Source: Clostridiales bacterium
GTDB lineage: Bacteria; Bacillota; Clostridia; Lachnospirales; Lachnospiraceae
Direction of reading: 5' to 3'
DNA: 64,000 nucleotides
NCBI GenBank assembly: GCA_020860565.1
Contig: JAJBUA010000017.1
Location: 1-64,000 of the forward strand
Shown here: positions 43,834-52,654 of the stretch, one piece after another
How positions within the stretch are numbered: position 1 is the first letter of the stretch
Layout: each line of letters opens with the position of its first letter
Made by a program: the position numbers and the translations under genes
The notes under the pieces: generated by a model
What the model saw: only the letters and a program-made list of their open reading frames with translations
What the model was told of the DNA's origin: nothing
Database searches by the model: none

Positions 43834-44334
43834 CTACGGCAGCCAGCGGACATCGTCCGCCCCGCGGGAAAGCCCGGTCAGTCCGGTTCTCGCAAGCTCA
43901 AGGATCTCATAATCCTCCAGGAGCGTAATTAATGCGTCCATCTTTGACTGATCTCCGGTGACCATAACGGTCAGCGAATCCTTTCCCACATCGACAATCG
44001 TTGCACGGAAAATATTCGCAACTGCATTGATCGCCTGACGGTCGTTGGCGTTTGCCTTTACCTTCACCAGGATCAGCTCCCGGTATACGGATTTGCCGGG
44101 AATCAGTTCCTTGATATCCCGGACGTCTTCCAGCTTGCTGAGCTGGCTCTCGATCTGGGCAAGCGTCACCTTATCTCCATTCGAGACAACCGTCATACGG
44201 GAATACTTCGGATCCGCGGTCTCTCCCACAGTCAGGCTTTCAATATTATAACCACGCCGGCTGAACAGGCCCGCAACCCGGCTCAGCACTCCCGCAGTAT
44301 TGTCAACCAGTAATGATAATACGATTCTGTCCAT
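43834..44334 (-). CDS. ilvN: Acetolactate synthase regulatory subunit
   Basis: ACT-domain small subunit of acetolactate synthase, 166 aa. The first ACT domain begins IVLSLLVDNTAGVLSRVAGLF (key DNTAGVLSRVAGLFSRRGYNI, residues 9-28) and the second half has the C-terminal ACT-like domain. It confers valine feedback inhibition. The catalytic subunit (ilvB) is not in the window, so ilvN works with an enzyme encoded elsewhere. Confidence 0.94.
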   Translation of the reverse strand: MDRIVLSLLVDNTAGVLSRVAGLFSRRGYNIESLTVGETADPKYSRMTVVSNGDKVTLAQIESQLSKLEDVRDIKELIPGKSVYRELILVKVKANANDRQAINAVANIFRATIVDVGKDSLTVMVTGDQSKMDALITLLEDYEILELARTGLTGLSRGADDVRWLP

Positions 44335-44379
44335 GGATTCTCCTTCATCCGCTATTGAAAATTAATAGTCTTATCTTTT

Positions 44380-44410
44380 ATTATATAACAATCCTGCCCG
44401 GATTTGTCAA
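44380..44410 (-). promoter_or_regulatory. SigA-type promoter of ilvN-ilvC
   Basis: On the minus strand TTGACA (44410-44405) with TATATA (44387-44382) at 17 bp or TATAAT (44385-44380) at 19 bp. The leader is about 40 nt, with no T-box. Confidence 0.75.
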
Positions 44411-44419
44411 CCGCCATTA

Positions 44420-45193
44420 TCAGCCGAGAGCTACGTCCAGACTCATCATAATCAGAAATCCGGCCGCAAATCCAATCGTTCCCAGATCCGCCTGTTCTCC
44501 GCCGGAGGATGCCGGTATCAGTTCTTCTACCACAACGTAAATCATGGCTCCTGCCGCAAATGACAGTAAAAACGGCAGCATCGGCGTCAGCAGCCGCGCC
44601 ATCCATACGGTCGCCGCAGCGCCCAGCGGCTCCACGGCGCCGGACAATGTCCCCATCAGGAAAGCTTTTTTTCTGCTCTGTCCGCCGCTGCGAAGCGGCA
44701 GCGAGATAATCGCGCCCTCCGGGAAATTCTGAGCCGCGATCCCCGCGGACAGTACAAACGCTTCCGCCATCGTGATCCGGGAATCTCCCGCCGCCAGTCC
44801 GGCAAACACCGCACCCACCGCCATTCCCTCCGGCAGGTTGTGAATCGTCACCGCCAGAGTCAGCATTGTTGTCCTCGCCAGCCTGCTGTGGATCCCCTCC
44901 GGCGCATCCGCGCCGATGTGCAGATGCGGCACCAGGCGGTCAATCAGCAGCAGGAAAAGAATTCCCACGCAGATCCCGCACACCGCCGGAAGAAAACAAA
45001 ATCTTCCCAGCTTTTGCGCATTCATCTCCATCGCCGGGATCAGCAGCGACCAGACTGAGGCGGCAATCATAACCCCGGAGGCAAATCCCATCAATATCTT
45101 CTCAATCAGCGGATGGATTTCTCTCTTTACAAAAAATACACAGGCAGCTCCCAGCGAGGTGCCCATAAAAGGAAGCAAAAGTCCGGCTAACAT
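44420..45193 (-). CDS. ZIP-family metal transporter
   Basis: Membrane divalent-metal (probably zinc or iron) transporter, 257 aa. The two metal-binding helices are HNLPEGMAVGAVFAG (about residues 117-131) and AQNFPEGAIISLPLR (about 153-167), as in ZupT/GufA proteins. About eight hydrophobic segments are evident. It has no obvious operon partner; the acylphosphatase gene lies 64 bp upstream in the same direction. Confidence 0.9.
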   Translation of the reverse strand: MLAGLLLPFMGTSLGAACVFFVKREIHPLIEKILMGFASGVMIAASVWSLLIPAMEMNAQKLGRFCFLPAVCGICVGILFLLLIDRLVPHLHIGADAPEGIHSRLARTTMLTLAVTIHNLPEGMAVGAVFAGLAAGDSRITMAEAFVLSAGIAAQNFPEGAIISLPLRSGGQSRKKAFLMGTLSGAVEPLGAAATVWMARLLTPMLPFLLSFAAGAMIYVVVEELIPASSGGEQADLGTIGFAAGFLIMMSLDVALG

Positions 45194-45257
45194 CCTTCAC
45201 GGCTCCACTTTTCTGTCATGCACAGAATATGCGGTTCGCTGGCCGTAAGGAACTTGT

Positions 45258-45524
45258 CTACCAGTGAAATCCGTTTTCCCGATCCCGGGTCGGTATCACC
45301 GTCGCTTCGACATCGTCAATGCGCAGATACGGCTGCTGGTTCAGCATCACCGTCAGATGATCCACTGCCCGTTCCTCTCCCTGGGCTTCCATCTCCACAC
45401 GCCCATCCGAAAGGTTATGCACATACCCGGTCAGTCCCAGCGACCTCGCCAGCCTGCATGCCTGAAACCGGAACCCGACTCCCTGCACCCGGCCCGAAAA
45501 GTAAAAATGCTTTCTTATGATCAT
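45258..45524 (-). CDS. Acylphosphatase
   Basis: Hydrolyses acyl phosphates, 88 aa from ATG 45524 (SD GGGGTG). The signature FSGRVQGVGFRFQACRLA (about residues 9-26) contains the phosphate-binding Arg and GYVHNLSDGRVEMEAQGE holds the catalytic Asn. It begins 18 bp after the EFR1 gene. Confidence 0.93.
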   Translation of the reverse strand: MIIRKHFYFSGRVQGVGFRFQACRLARSLGLTGYVHNLSDGRVEMEAQGEERAVDHLTVMLNQQPYLRIDDVEATVIPTRDRENGFHW

Positions 45525-45542
45525 GCGATTTTCACCCCACAA

Positions 45543-46328
45543 TCACAGATAATAAAATTCCGGCTGCTTCTGTCCGGCACACATTTTCTTCAGCTTTTGT
45601 CTGGCCGCAAATTCCATCAGAGTTCCCAGCCCTCTTGCCTTTTCCGGACAGACAAAGACGCATCGCATGCAGGAAATACATCTCTCTTCATCTGTAATTT
45701 TGGGATTCGTACGTGAGATTGCCTGCACCGGACATTCCCGGATACAGATGCCGCAGCCCGAACAGCTGCCTCCCACTTTTATTTTAAATCCGACATTTTT
45801 TGCCGGCTGTTCCCGATATTTTCCCGGCACCTGCAGCTCACCGGCTCTGCTGCCTGCGGGAAGTGCTTTTAACATCTCTGCGGTCTTTTTTATAAAAGAA
45901 CGGATCTCGCCGATATCAGACGCTGACGGCCGGTCCGCCGCAATCACCGGAACAATGCTGTGCCGGCAGATCACCGCCGCAGCTGAGACCGGCACGAAGC
46001 CCTGCTCTCTCATCACGCCGGCAAGCTCCGCCAGTGCGTCGTCATACGCACGGTTCCCGTAAGTCGCCACCAGAATCACCGGCGTATGATACCCGCGAAG
46101 CTGCCGGAAACGCTCCACGGCCGGCTGCGGGATCCGTCCCGCATATACGGGCGCGCCTGCGACGACCACTTCATTTTCCCGGAAACTGTATACCGGTCTC
46201 ATACCGGCGCCGGTCAGATCCAGTGTCTCCGTACATCCGGAAAAGCCGGAAAGCATCGTCTCAACTACATTTTTTGTCCCTCCTGTGGGACTGAAGTAAA
46301 TACCTGTTGTCTGCAAGAAGTTCATCAT
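45543..46328 (-). CDS. EFR1-family flavodoxin/ferredoxin protein
   Basis: Electron-transfer protein of 261 aa. The N-terminal flavodoxin-like domain has the FMN phosphate loop SPTGGTKNV (about residues 12-20), and the C-terminal part carries two 4Fe-4S clusters, CSGCGICIRECP and CISCMRCVFVCP (about 195-240). The family is common in Clostridia; redox partners are unknown. ATG 46328 follows GGAG at 6 nt. Confidence 0.88.
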   Translation of the reverse strand: MMNFLQTTGIYFSPTGGTKNVVETMLSGFSGCTETLDLTGAGMRPVYSFRENEVVVAGAPVYAGRIPQPAVERFRQLRGYHTPVILVATYGNRAYDDALAELAGVMREQGFVPVSAAAVICRHSIVPVIAADRPSASDIGEIRSFIKKTAEMLKALPAGSRAGELQVPGKYREQPAKNVGFKIKVGGSCSGCGICIRECPVQAISRTNPKITDEERCISCMRCVFVCPEKARGLGTLMEFAARQKLKKMCAGQKQPEFYYL

Positions 46329-46458
46329 CAAGTTCTCCGTGTTTCGTAAATCCCATATTCCCGTGTAACAATTCCTGCGGCACGATCCGCTGTTAAACCG
46401 ATTTCATCCACTGCTGTCGCTCTTTTCATTACCAGTATCATACGGTACCTGTCCGTAT

Positions 46459-46752
46459 TCAGAAATGCCGTGCCTCATGCTCGGAGTTCAGCCAGGCAAC
46501 AGCCTCCGTAAGTCCCTCCCGGTCAAACGTGAAGTCACGTCCGTGCTTCTTCTCTTCAGGAGTACACTCATAATTCATCGGTTCCGGCCAGATCACCGCC
46601 CGCAACACGGTTTCACCGGAAGTACTGCTCTTCTGTTCATCCGATCCTGCTTTCTCGCATCGGAAAAGGACATACCGCATCCCCCGGTAACTGCCTGTGA
46701 AACGGCTTTTTTTTAAAAAAGGGATCGTAATCATTCCTCTTAAATCAATCAT
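46459..46752 (-). CDS. Unknown small protein, 97 aa
   Basis: Not recognised. Good SD (GGAGG) and ATG at 46752 support it as a gene. It is hydrophilic and lacks membrane segments or Cys clusters; text such as RGMRYVLFRCEKAG, VIWPEPMNYECTPEE and LTEAVAWLNSEHEA suggests a compact beta-alpha fold. It lies between the AEC transporter and the EFR1 gene. No function can be assigned. Confidence 0.65.
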   Translation of the reverse strand: MIDLRGMITIPFLKKSRFTGSYRGMRYVLFRCEKAGSDEQKSSTSGETVLRAVIWPEPMNYECTPEEKKHGRDFTFDREGLTEAVAWLNSEHEARHF

Positions 46753-46840
46753 CCTGACCTCCTGTATTATAACACTATTTTTTCCGGTTCTGCAACGCTA
46801 AAAAGAAAACCCGCTGCAAAATCTCCATTTTCTGACAAAG

Positions 46841-47770
46841 CTATAAAACTAAGAGGATTACGGTAAGCATACAGACGATACTGATCATAATCGAGATCGA
46901 ATTCATCGCGCTCGAAAGTCCCGTATCTCCCTTTAATTCTGCAGTATAAGGAAGCGCGGCCGATGTGATCGGCGAAAAGGCAAGAATCGCCAGTGTCTGG
47001 CGGTAGATCAGCGGAAGCGGCAGCACGAAAAAGCAGGTAAGTGATACTGCCAGCGCGACCGCGTAACGCAGAAACAGCATTTTCATCAGAGAACGGATCT
47101 GAGACATATCCCCGCTCAGCTGAAAGCCGGCCCCGATTGCCAGCATTGCCACGAATGCATTTGCATTGCCGATCACCTGAGCAAACGAGATCACTGGTGC
47201 CGGCAGCGAGATCTGCAGCAGGCAGAGCGCAGACATGATAATATAAACATCAAACGGGACCGAACGAACCAGCTTCCCCAGAATGGATTTCACAACCGAT
47301 ACCGGCGTAAGCGATCCGTCACCTCCCTTGACCAGAGAAGCTATGCTATAGCAGATGCCCAGACAGATAAACGCATTGCCCGTATCAAACAGACTGGTAA
47401 CAAGCACTCCCGTCGATCCCAGAAATCCCTGTGCGAACGGCATCGTGAAGCTGCCGATATTATAACCGGTACAGTTTAATACTGCAAAGGCTCTCTCCTC
47501 CCGGTCTGAGTGCAGATGTGCCAGCCAGGCAGCTGCCATATACAGAACACCGAGCGCAAATCCCAGTACTGCCAGTCCAAGCATCGCAACTGAGATCTCT
47601 CTTCCGTTAAAATTGCAGATAATCGACGCCGGCAGCGTAACCTTCAGCGCGATATTCGCCAGTAAGCGAAAATCACTCTCCTGAAAAAAATGAATTTTCC
47701 GGAGGAAATATCCCAGCAGGATCACACCGATCAGGCAGCCGGCCTGCATCAGAATCTGCGACATTTCCAT
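46841..47770 (-). CDS. AEC-family transporter
   Basis: Auxin-efflux-carrier-type membrane protein, 309 aa, with about ten hydrophobic segments in two halves. Typical text is GCLIGVILLGYFLRK at the N-terminus, FNGREISVAML and NCTGYNIGSFTMPFAQGFLG near the middle. Bacterial members export or import organic acids such as malate; the substrate here is not predictable. SD GGGAG precedes ATG 47770. Confidence 0.88.
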   Translation of the reverse strand: MEMSQILMQAGCLIGVILLGYFLRKIHFFQESDFRLLANIALKVTLPASIICNFNGREISVAMLGLAVLGFALGVLYMAAAWLAHLHSDREERAFAVLNCTGYNIGSFTMPFAQGFLGSTGVLVTSLFDTGNAFICLGICYSIASLVKGGDGSLTPVSVVKSILGKLVRSVPFDVYIIMSALCLLQISLPAPVISFAQVIGNANAFVAMLAIGAGFQLSGDMSQIRSLMKMLFLRYAVALAVSLTCFFVLPLPLIYRQTLAILAFSPITSAALPYTAELKGDTGLSSAMNSISIMISIVCMLTVILLVL

Positions 47771-47798
47771 AATTTACATCTCCCTTCCTCTCCGAACA

Positions 47799-47828
47799 GT
47801 TATTGATTCTTTCCTTTCCTCATATACT
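47799..47828 (+). promoter_or_regulatory. Candidate SigE-type promoter
   Basis: CATATACT (47821-47828) has the same sequence as the spoIVA -10-like box, with GTTATTG (47799-47805) 15 bp upstream. It suggests mother-cell expression of the following SpoIID-like gene. Confidence 0.42.
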
Positions 47829-47860
47829 GATCATGAAAAGTCTCTCTTCAGGAGGCACCC

Positions 47861-49147
47861 ATGCACCAAAATGCCACCTTAAAATTTCCTGACATCCGTA
47901 AGACCGATGTTGCCGTCAATGGTTTTCTTCAGGTCACGGTTGTCAATACGGAAAATAATTTTCCAATCACCAATGCCCGGATCTCTATCGTCTCCGCGGA
48001 CAATCCGGAGAAAACCCTCGAAGAAATCTCAACAAACCTCTCCGGTCAGACTCCGGAGATCGCGCTCCCCGCTCCGCCTCTCGGATACAGCCTGGCACCC
48101 GGTTCCGGCCGGCCCTACAGCGAATACAATCTTCATATATCTGCACCGGGCTATCAGACTGCCGAAATCACCGGCACGGAAATCCTGCCGGATACGACCG
48201 CCCTCCAGCCCGTCCGGCTAAAGCCTCTGGGAGACTCCGCCGATATACCAGACCAGATTACGATTCCCGGACATACACTTTACAGCGAATATCCGCCAAA
48301 GACTGCCGAAAATGAAATCCAGCCGGTCAACGAGAGCGGAGAAATCGTCTTAAGCCGGGTAGTCGTCCCGCAGACGATCGTTGTCCATGACGGTTCTCCC
48401 TCCGACTCCACGGCACAGGATTACTATGTCCCCTACCGGGATTATATCAAAAATGTCGCCTCCAGCGAGATCTATGCGACCTGGCCGCAGGCTGCCATCA
48501 CTGCCAATATCCTCGCAATCATGAGCTTTACACTGAATCGTGTCTATACCGAACATTATCGCAACCGCGGTTATGATTTTACGATCACATCCTCGACCGC
48601 TTATGACCACAAATGGATTTACGGACGTAATATTTATGACAGCATCTCGGTTATCACAGATGATATTTTTGATAACTATCTCTCACGTCCCGGTGTCCGC
48701 CAGCCGATTCTCACACAATACTGCGATGGGCGGCAGGTACAGTGCCGCGACCGGGGATGGATGACACAATGGGGATCCTGCGAACTGGGAGAAATGGGCT
48801 ATTCCCCCATTGAAATACTCCGATATTTTTACGGAGATGACCTCTATATCAATACAGCGGAAGGTATCGCCGGCATTCCGGCCTCCTGGCCGGGCTATGA
48901 TCTCACCACCGGCTCTTCCGGAGACAAAGTACGGCAGCTGCAGGAACAGCTTGACACCGTCGCCACGATCTATACCGCGATCCCGCGCGTGGCGCAGGAT
49001 GGCATCTACGGAAACGGCACAGCCAGCGCAGTCCGCCAGTTTCAATCCATTTTCGGGCTGCCTGTTACCGGGATCACTGACTTTGCGACCTGGTACCGCA
49101 TTTCCCATATCTACGTTGCGGTATCCGGTATCGGAGAACTGCAGTAG
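47861..49147 (+). CDS. SpoIID-like protein with C-terminal peptidoglycan-binding domain
   Basis: Protein of 428 aa without an obvious signal peptide. Residues about 15-125 look like an Ig/carboxypeptidase-regulatory fold (FLQVTVVNTENNFPITNARI). The middle (about 185-325) resembles SpoIID amidase-enhancer proteins: YIKNVASSEIYATWPQAAI and GWMTQWGSCELGEMGYSPIE with EILRYFYGDDLYI. Residues about 345-420 form a PG_binding_1 domain (VRQLQEQLDTVA, VRQFQSIFGLPVTG). Probably a spore-cortex or coat-associated protein; the exact activity is inferred. SD AGGAGG. Confidence 0.8.
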   Translation: MHQNATLKFPDIRKTDVAVNGFLQVTVVNTENNFPITNARISIVSADNPEKTLEEISTNLSGQTPEIALPAPPLGYSLAPGSGRPYSEYNLHISAPGYQTAEITGTEILPDTTALQPVRLKPLGDSADIPDQITIPGHTLYSEYPPKTAENEIQPVNESGEIVLSRVVVPQTIVVHDGSPSDSTAQDYYVPYRDYIKNVASSEIYATWPQAAITANILAIMSFTLNRVYTEHYRNRGYDFTITSSTAYDHKWIYGRNIYDSISVITDDIFDNYLSRPGVRQPILTQYCDGRQVQCRDRGWMTQWGSCELGEMGYSPIEILRYFYGDDLYINTAEGIAGIPASWPGYDLTTGSSGDKVRQLQEQLDTVATIYTAIPRVAQDGIYGNGTASAVRQFQSIFGLPVTGITDFATWYRISHIYVAVSGIGELQ

Positions 49148-49186
49148 ATAACACCTCAATAGAAGTCTTACGATTTTCTCTCCGGT

Positions 49187-50446
49187 TTAATTGCTGCGCA
49201 AAATCAGCTTTGTATATAATTCCACAGGCACATAGGCCTTCACCTGGATGCCCTGCTCTCCGTACTCCTCGCTGATCAACTGCCCCGACCTGCGGATTTC
49301 CTGAATCCGGCCGGCCTGCGCGTACGGAAACATTCTCTCCAGAAGGATCGTCCGGCTCCTGAGAATCTCTTCCAGCAGAGATTTCAGTTCTTCCAGATGT
49401 TCACCCGTCGCGGCGGAAATCTCAATCTGATAATCGGACTGAAAATCATGCAAAGGTTCCGCATCTGTGCGCCGGTCGATCTTATTAAATACCGTGACAA
49501 TCGTTTTTTCACCGATTCCCAGATCACGCAGCGTCTGATAAACAACCTGCATCTGCAGCTCCATCTGCGGATTGGAACAATCGACAACATGCAGGATGAT
49601 ATCACTGTAACGGGCTTCTTCCAGTGTGCTCTTAAACGCCTCAATCAGATGGTGCGGAAGTTTGTGAATAAACCCGACCGTGTCGGTAAACAGCATCTGC
49701 TGTCCGCTTCCAAGCTCCAGCATCCTGGTTGTCGGGTCAAGCGTGGCAAATAACTTATCCTCCGCCAGGATTCCCGCTCCTGTCAGTGCGTTAAGAAGCG
49801 TTGATTTACCCGCATTGGTATATCCTACGATCGCAGCCACCGGCATATGGGATTTCTCCCTGCGGCGGCGCAGCCTTTCCCGATGGCTCCTGACTTCCTT
49901 CAGCTCTGCATTCAGCTGGCTGATCCTGTGCCGGATCACACGCCGGTCGATCTCAATCTTTTTTTCACCCGGTCCGCGAGTACCGATCCCTCCGCCGAGA
50001 CGCGACAGAGAACTGCGAAGGCCAATCAGACGGGATGCACTGTACTTAAGCTGCGCAAGTTCGACCTGAATCTTCCCTTCACTGGTCACGGCATGCCGCG
50101 CGAAGATATCCAGAATCACCATGGTACGATCCATAATCTTCGTGTCCAGCTCATCCTCAAGATTCTTCATCTGTTCCGGAGACAGTTCATCGTCACAGAC
50201 CACACCGGTCGCGTCCAGTTCCCAGATCCGTTCCTTTACTTCCTCCATCTTTCCTCTGCCGATATAAGTAACCGGATGGATCTGCTCCCGGTTCTGAATC
50301 ATCTTATCTACGGTAACTGCCCCCGCCGTATGGACCAGATCCTCCAGCTCATCCAGACCGGCTGCCGTCCAGGCTTCCTCTCCGGTACAAACCGCAAGCA
50401 GGATCACCCGCTCTGCGGCCTCTTTTGTCTCCGTAAATTCCGCCAT
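49187..50446 (-). CDS. hflX: Ribosome-associated GTPase HflX
   Basis: GTPase that splits and rescues stalled ribosomes, 419 aa. The N-terminal domain contains THTAG-like and YIGRGKMEEVKE text, the linker GIGTRGPGEKKIEIDRR is diagnostic, and G1 is GYTNAGKSTLLNALTG (about residues 209-224) with DTVGFIHKLPHHLIEAFKST. It begins just after the TPR protein gene. Confidence 0.96.
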   Translation of the reverse strand: MAEFTETKEAAERVILLAVCTGEEAWTAAGLDELEDLVHTAGAVTVDKMIQNREQIHPVTYIGRGKMEEVKERIWELDATGVVCDDELSPEQMKNLEDELDTKIMDRTMVILDIFARHAVTSEGKIQVELAQLKYSASRLIGLRSSLSRLGGGIGTRGPGEKKIEIDRRVIRHRISQLNAELKEVRSHRERLRRRREKSHMPVAAIVGYTNAGKSTLLNALTGAGILAEDKLFATLDPTTRMLELGSGQQMLFTDTVGFIHKLPHHLIEAFKSTLEEARYSDIILHVVDCSNPQMELQMQVVYQTLRDLGIGEKTIVTVFNKIDRRTDAEPLHDFQSDYQIEISAATGEHLEELKSLLEEILRSRTILLERMFPYAQAGRIQEIRRSGQLISEEYGEQGIQVKAYVPVELYTKLILRSN

Positions 50447-50449
50447 AGG

Positions 50450-51514
50450 CTACTCCTCCTGGGATTCTTCCTCACTCTCAGTATCCGATGAATCTCCCGT
50501 TCTCGATTGCAGGAATGTGATCTCTTTTTCTACATTTTCATCCGAGCCGAAACGGGCGATATACTCCTCAAACAATTCCAGCGCTTTCTCATACTCTCCG
50601 CGATATTCATACGCAACGGCCTGATTATACGCCAGATCCGCCGCGGCGCTTCCATCGTCCACGGCCATGCCCTGCTGGATCACCGACAGTGCCCCCTCAT
50701 AATCACTGATCGCCAGTTTTTCCAGTGCCATCTTATTATAAATCCGACTCTGGAGAACACCCAGCTTCAATGCTTCCTCATAGTCTCCGGTTTCCAGCAT
50801 ACAGAGTACTGCGTTCTCTTTATATTCTTCATTATCCGGATCCGCTTCGATCAGACGCTGCCAGCTTTCCAGAGCCTGATCATACTCTTCGATCTCATAC
50901 AGGGCCTCCGCGCGGCGCTCCAGGATATCCATACCTGACTTTCCAAGCTTGCTGCCAACCAGTTCCAGCGCCTGGTCAAAATACGTGACTGCCTCTTCGT
51001 TCTCACCATCCTCCACAGCGGCAATTCCGGCCGCGGTATACTCTTCAATCTTCTTGTTCTTCAGATGGCCCCGCACTCCGATTACACCTGCCACAAGAAT
51101 AACCACCAGCAGGAGCAGGGACAGGATCCTCCTGATCTGTTTTTTCCGCCGCCTTCGCCTTCTCGCCTGAGTCTGGCGTACCTTTGCGCGCGGATCCGCC
51201 GATGTGTATCCCTGCCCCTGACTGCGCTGGCCGCTCATCGCACGGCTGCGGCCGGCACCTGCTCCGGCACGGCCGGAGGACCTGCTCTGACTGCTCACTG
51301 AACGGCTCCGGCCGGACGTCTGTCTCTGAGCCGACGACTGACTCTGGCCGGACTTTCTGCTCTGGCCCGCCGAACGGCTCTGGCCGAAGGCCTGTGATGA
51401 ACTTTGTGGTGTCGTCAGACGCGGGTAGGATTTCTGGCTGCGGATATTCGGCGCGCTGATTTCCCCTCCTGATTTTCTGCTTCCTGTATTTTGTCTGTCT
51501 CTGTAATCGCTCAC
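50450..51514 (-). CDS. TPR membrane protein with Ser/Arg/Gln-rich N-terminus
   Basis: Membrane protein of 354 aa. The first ~115 residues are low-complexity and rich in Ser, Gln, Gly and Arg (SQAFGQSRSAGQSRKSG), then comes a basic cluster (RRRRRRKKQIRR), one transmembrane helix (LLLLVVILVAGVIGV) and an extracytoplasmic TPR region of about four or five repeats (EEAVTYFDQALELVG, DQALESWQRLIEADP, EKALELFEEYIARFG). I chose GTG 51514, 7 nt after the dut stop; a start inside dut (51568) is possible. Function unknown; similar tails occur in cell-envelope scaffold proteins. Confidence 0.78.
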   Translation of the reverse strand: MSDYRDRQNTGSRKSGGEISAPNIRSQKSYPRLTTPQSSSQAFGQSRSAGQSRKSGQSQSSAQRQTSGRSRSVSSQSRSSGRAGAGAGRSRAMSGQRSQGQGYTSADPRAKVRQTQARRRRRRKKQIRRILSLLLLVVILVAGVIGVRGHLKNKKIEEYTAAGIAAVEDGENEEAVTYFDQALELVGSKLGKSGMDILERRAEALYEIEEYDQALESWQRLIEADPDNEEYKENAVLCMLETGDYEEALKLGVLQSRIYNKMALEKLAISDYEGALSVIQQGMAVDDGSAAADLAYNQAVAYEYRGEYEKALELFEEYIARFGSDENVEKEITFLQSRTGDSSDTESEEESQEE

Positions 51515-51521
51515 GTTATCG

Positions 51522-51983
51522 TCACTTTCTGCCGGTAGTGCCAAAGCCGCCCCGGTCTTCATGCTCAAGACTCTTTACTTCCTCAAACTGTATCACCGGC
51601 TGATGCTCGATGATGCGGAACTGACAGATGCGGTCGCCCGCATGAATCTTCGTATCACGGATTGCATACGCCGGAAATCTCCACTGATCGTTGTCTCCAC
51701 AATAGCTTTCATCAATCACCCCCATGTGATTGACCTGAATGATGCCAAAATTTTTAAATGTACTGCTGCGCGGTACGATATGCGCCTCATACCCCCTGGG
51801 CAGTTCCATAGCCACTCCCAGCGGGATCAGGCGGAAATCCCCTCTCTTCATTTCCACGTCCTCCGACGCACGCAGGTCAATCCAGTCGGATTTTCCTCCA
51901 ATATACGTCAGCCGTTCCATCTGATCATCAAAATACTTGATCTTTATTGTCTTCCGAAGCGGATTGTTCTTCGTTTCTTCCAT
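51522..51983 (-). CDS. dut: dUTP diphosphatase
   Basis: Trimeric dUTPase, 153 aa from ATG 51983 (SD GGGAGG). Conserved motifs: [37 protein letters not shown] (uracil site), [13 protein letters not shown] with the catalytic Asp, and [10 protein letters not shown] at the C-terminus, the phosphate-binding arm. It overlaps the end of scpB by 56 nt in another frame. Confidence 0.93.
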   Translation of the reverse strand: MEETKNNPLRKTIKIKYFDDQMERLTYIGGKSDWIDLRASEDVEMKRGDFRLIPLGVAMELPRGYEAHIVPRSSTFKNFGIIQVNHMGVIDESYCGDNDQWRFPAYAIRDTKIHAGDRICQFRIIEHQPVIQFEEVKSLEHEDRGGFGTTGRK

Positions 51984-52647
51984 GATCAATTTCCTCCCTT
52001 TTATCCTGCGGATCATCGTCCGGCCCATCTGGCAGAACCCCCAGTTCTTCCTCCACCTCCTGCTCGATCTCGGCCTCTTCCTCAGGCAAGATCGTAGGCA
52101 GATCCGTTACAGATCCCAGACCGAACCTTCTCAAAAACTCCTCTGTCGTCGCAAACAACGCCGGACGGCCCGGCGCATCCATCCTGCCGGCTTCATACAC
52201 CAGTCCGTATTCGACCAGACGATTTACCGCATGATCCGACGACACTCCGCGGATCCTTGAGATCTCCGTCTTTGTCACCGGCTGTTTATATGCGATAATC
52301 GACAGGGTTTCCAGCACTACCTCTGTCAGAACCTGTTTTTTCGGTGTAGACGCGACCCGAATCAGATTTTCGTAATATTCCGCTCTTGTGGTCATCTGAT
52401 AGGAATCCTCAAGCGCGATAATCTGCATCCCCCGGTTTTCTCTGCGATAACGTTCCTGTAATTTTTCCGTTACCTGCTGCGCAATGCCCTCGCACTGGCC
52501 GATCGCTGCCGCAAGCTGACGCAGCTCTACCGGATTCCCCATTGTAAAAAGGACTGCCTCGATGACGGCCTCCCAGTCGGACTGCCGCTCCGGATCTCTG
52601 TCGCCGGTCACCCCGGCTGTTTGTTCTTCTTCGTTCCATTCTCCCAT
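51928..52647 (-). CDS. scpB: Segregation and condensation protein B
   Basis: Winged-helix ScpB, 239 aa, partner of SMC and Scp[22 protein letters not shown] (two winged-helix segments, about residues 24-44) and [21 protein letters not shown] (about 118-137) are diagnostic. The C-terminal 55 residues are acidic and low in complexity, longer than usual, and overlap dut. ScpB starts 7 bp after scpA. Confidence 0.94.
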   Translation of the reverse strand: MGEWNEEEQTAGVTGDRDPERQSDWEAVIEAVLFTMGNPVELRQLAAAIGQCEGIAQQVTEKLQERYRRENRGMQIIALEDSYQMTTRAEYYENLIRVASTPKKQVLTEVVLETLSIIAYKQPVTKTEISRIRGVSSDHAVNRLVEYGLVYEAGRMDAPGRPALFATTEEFLRRFGLGSVTDLPTILPEEEAEIEQEVEEELGVLPDGPDDDPQDKREEIDHGRNEEQSASEDNKDQVF

Positions 52648-52654
52648 CGCCGCA

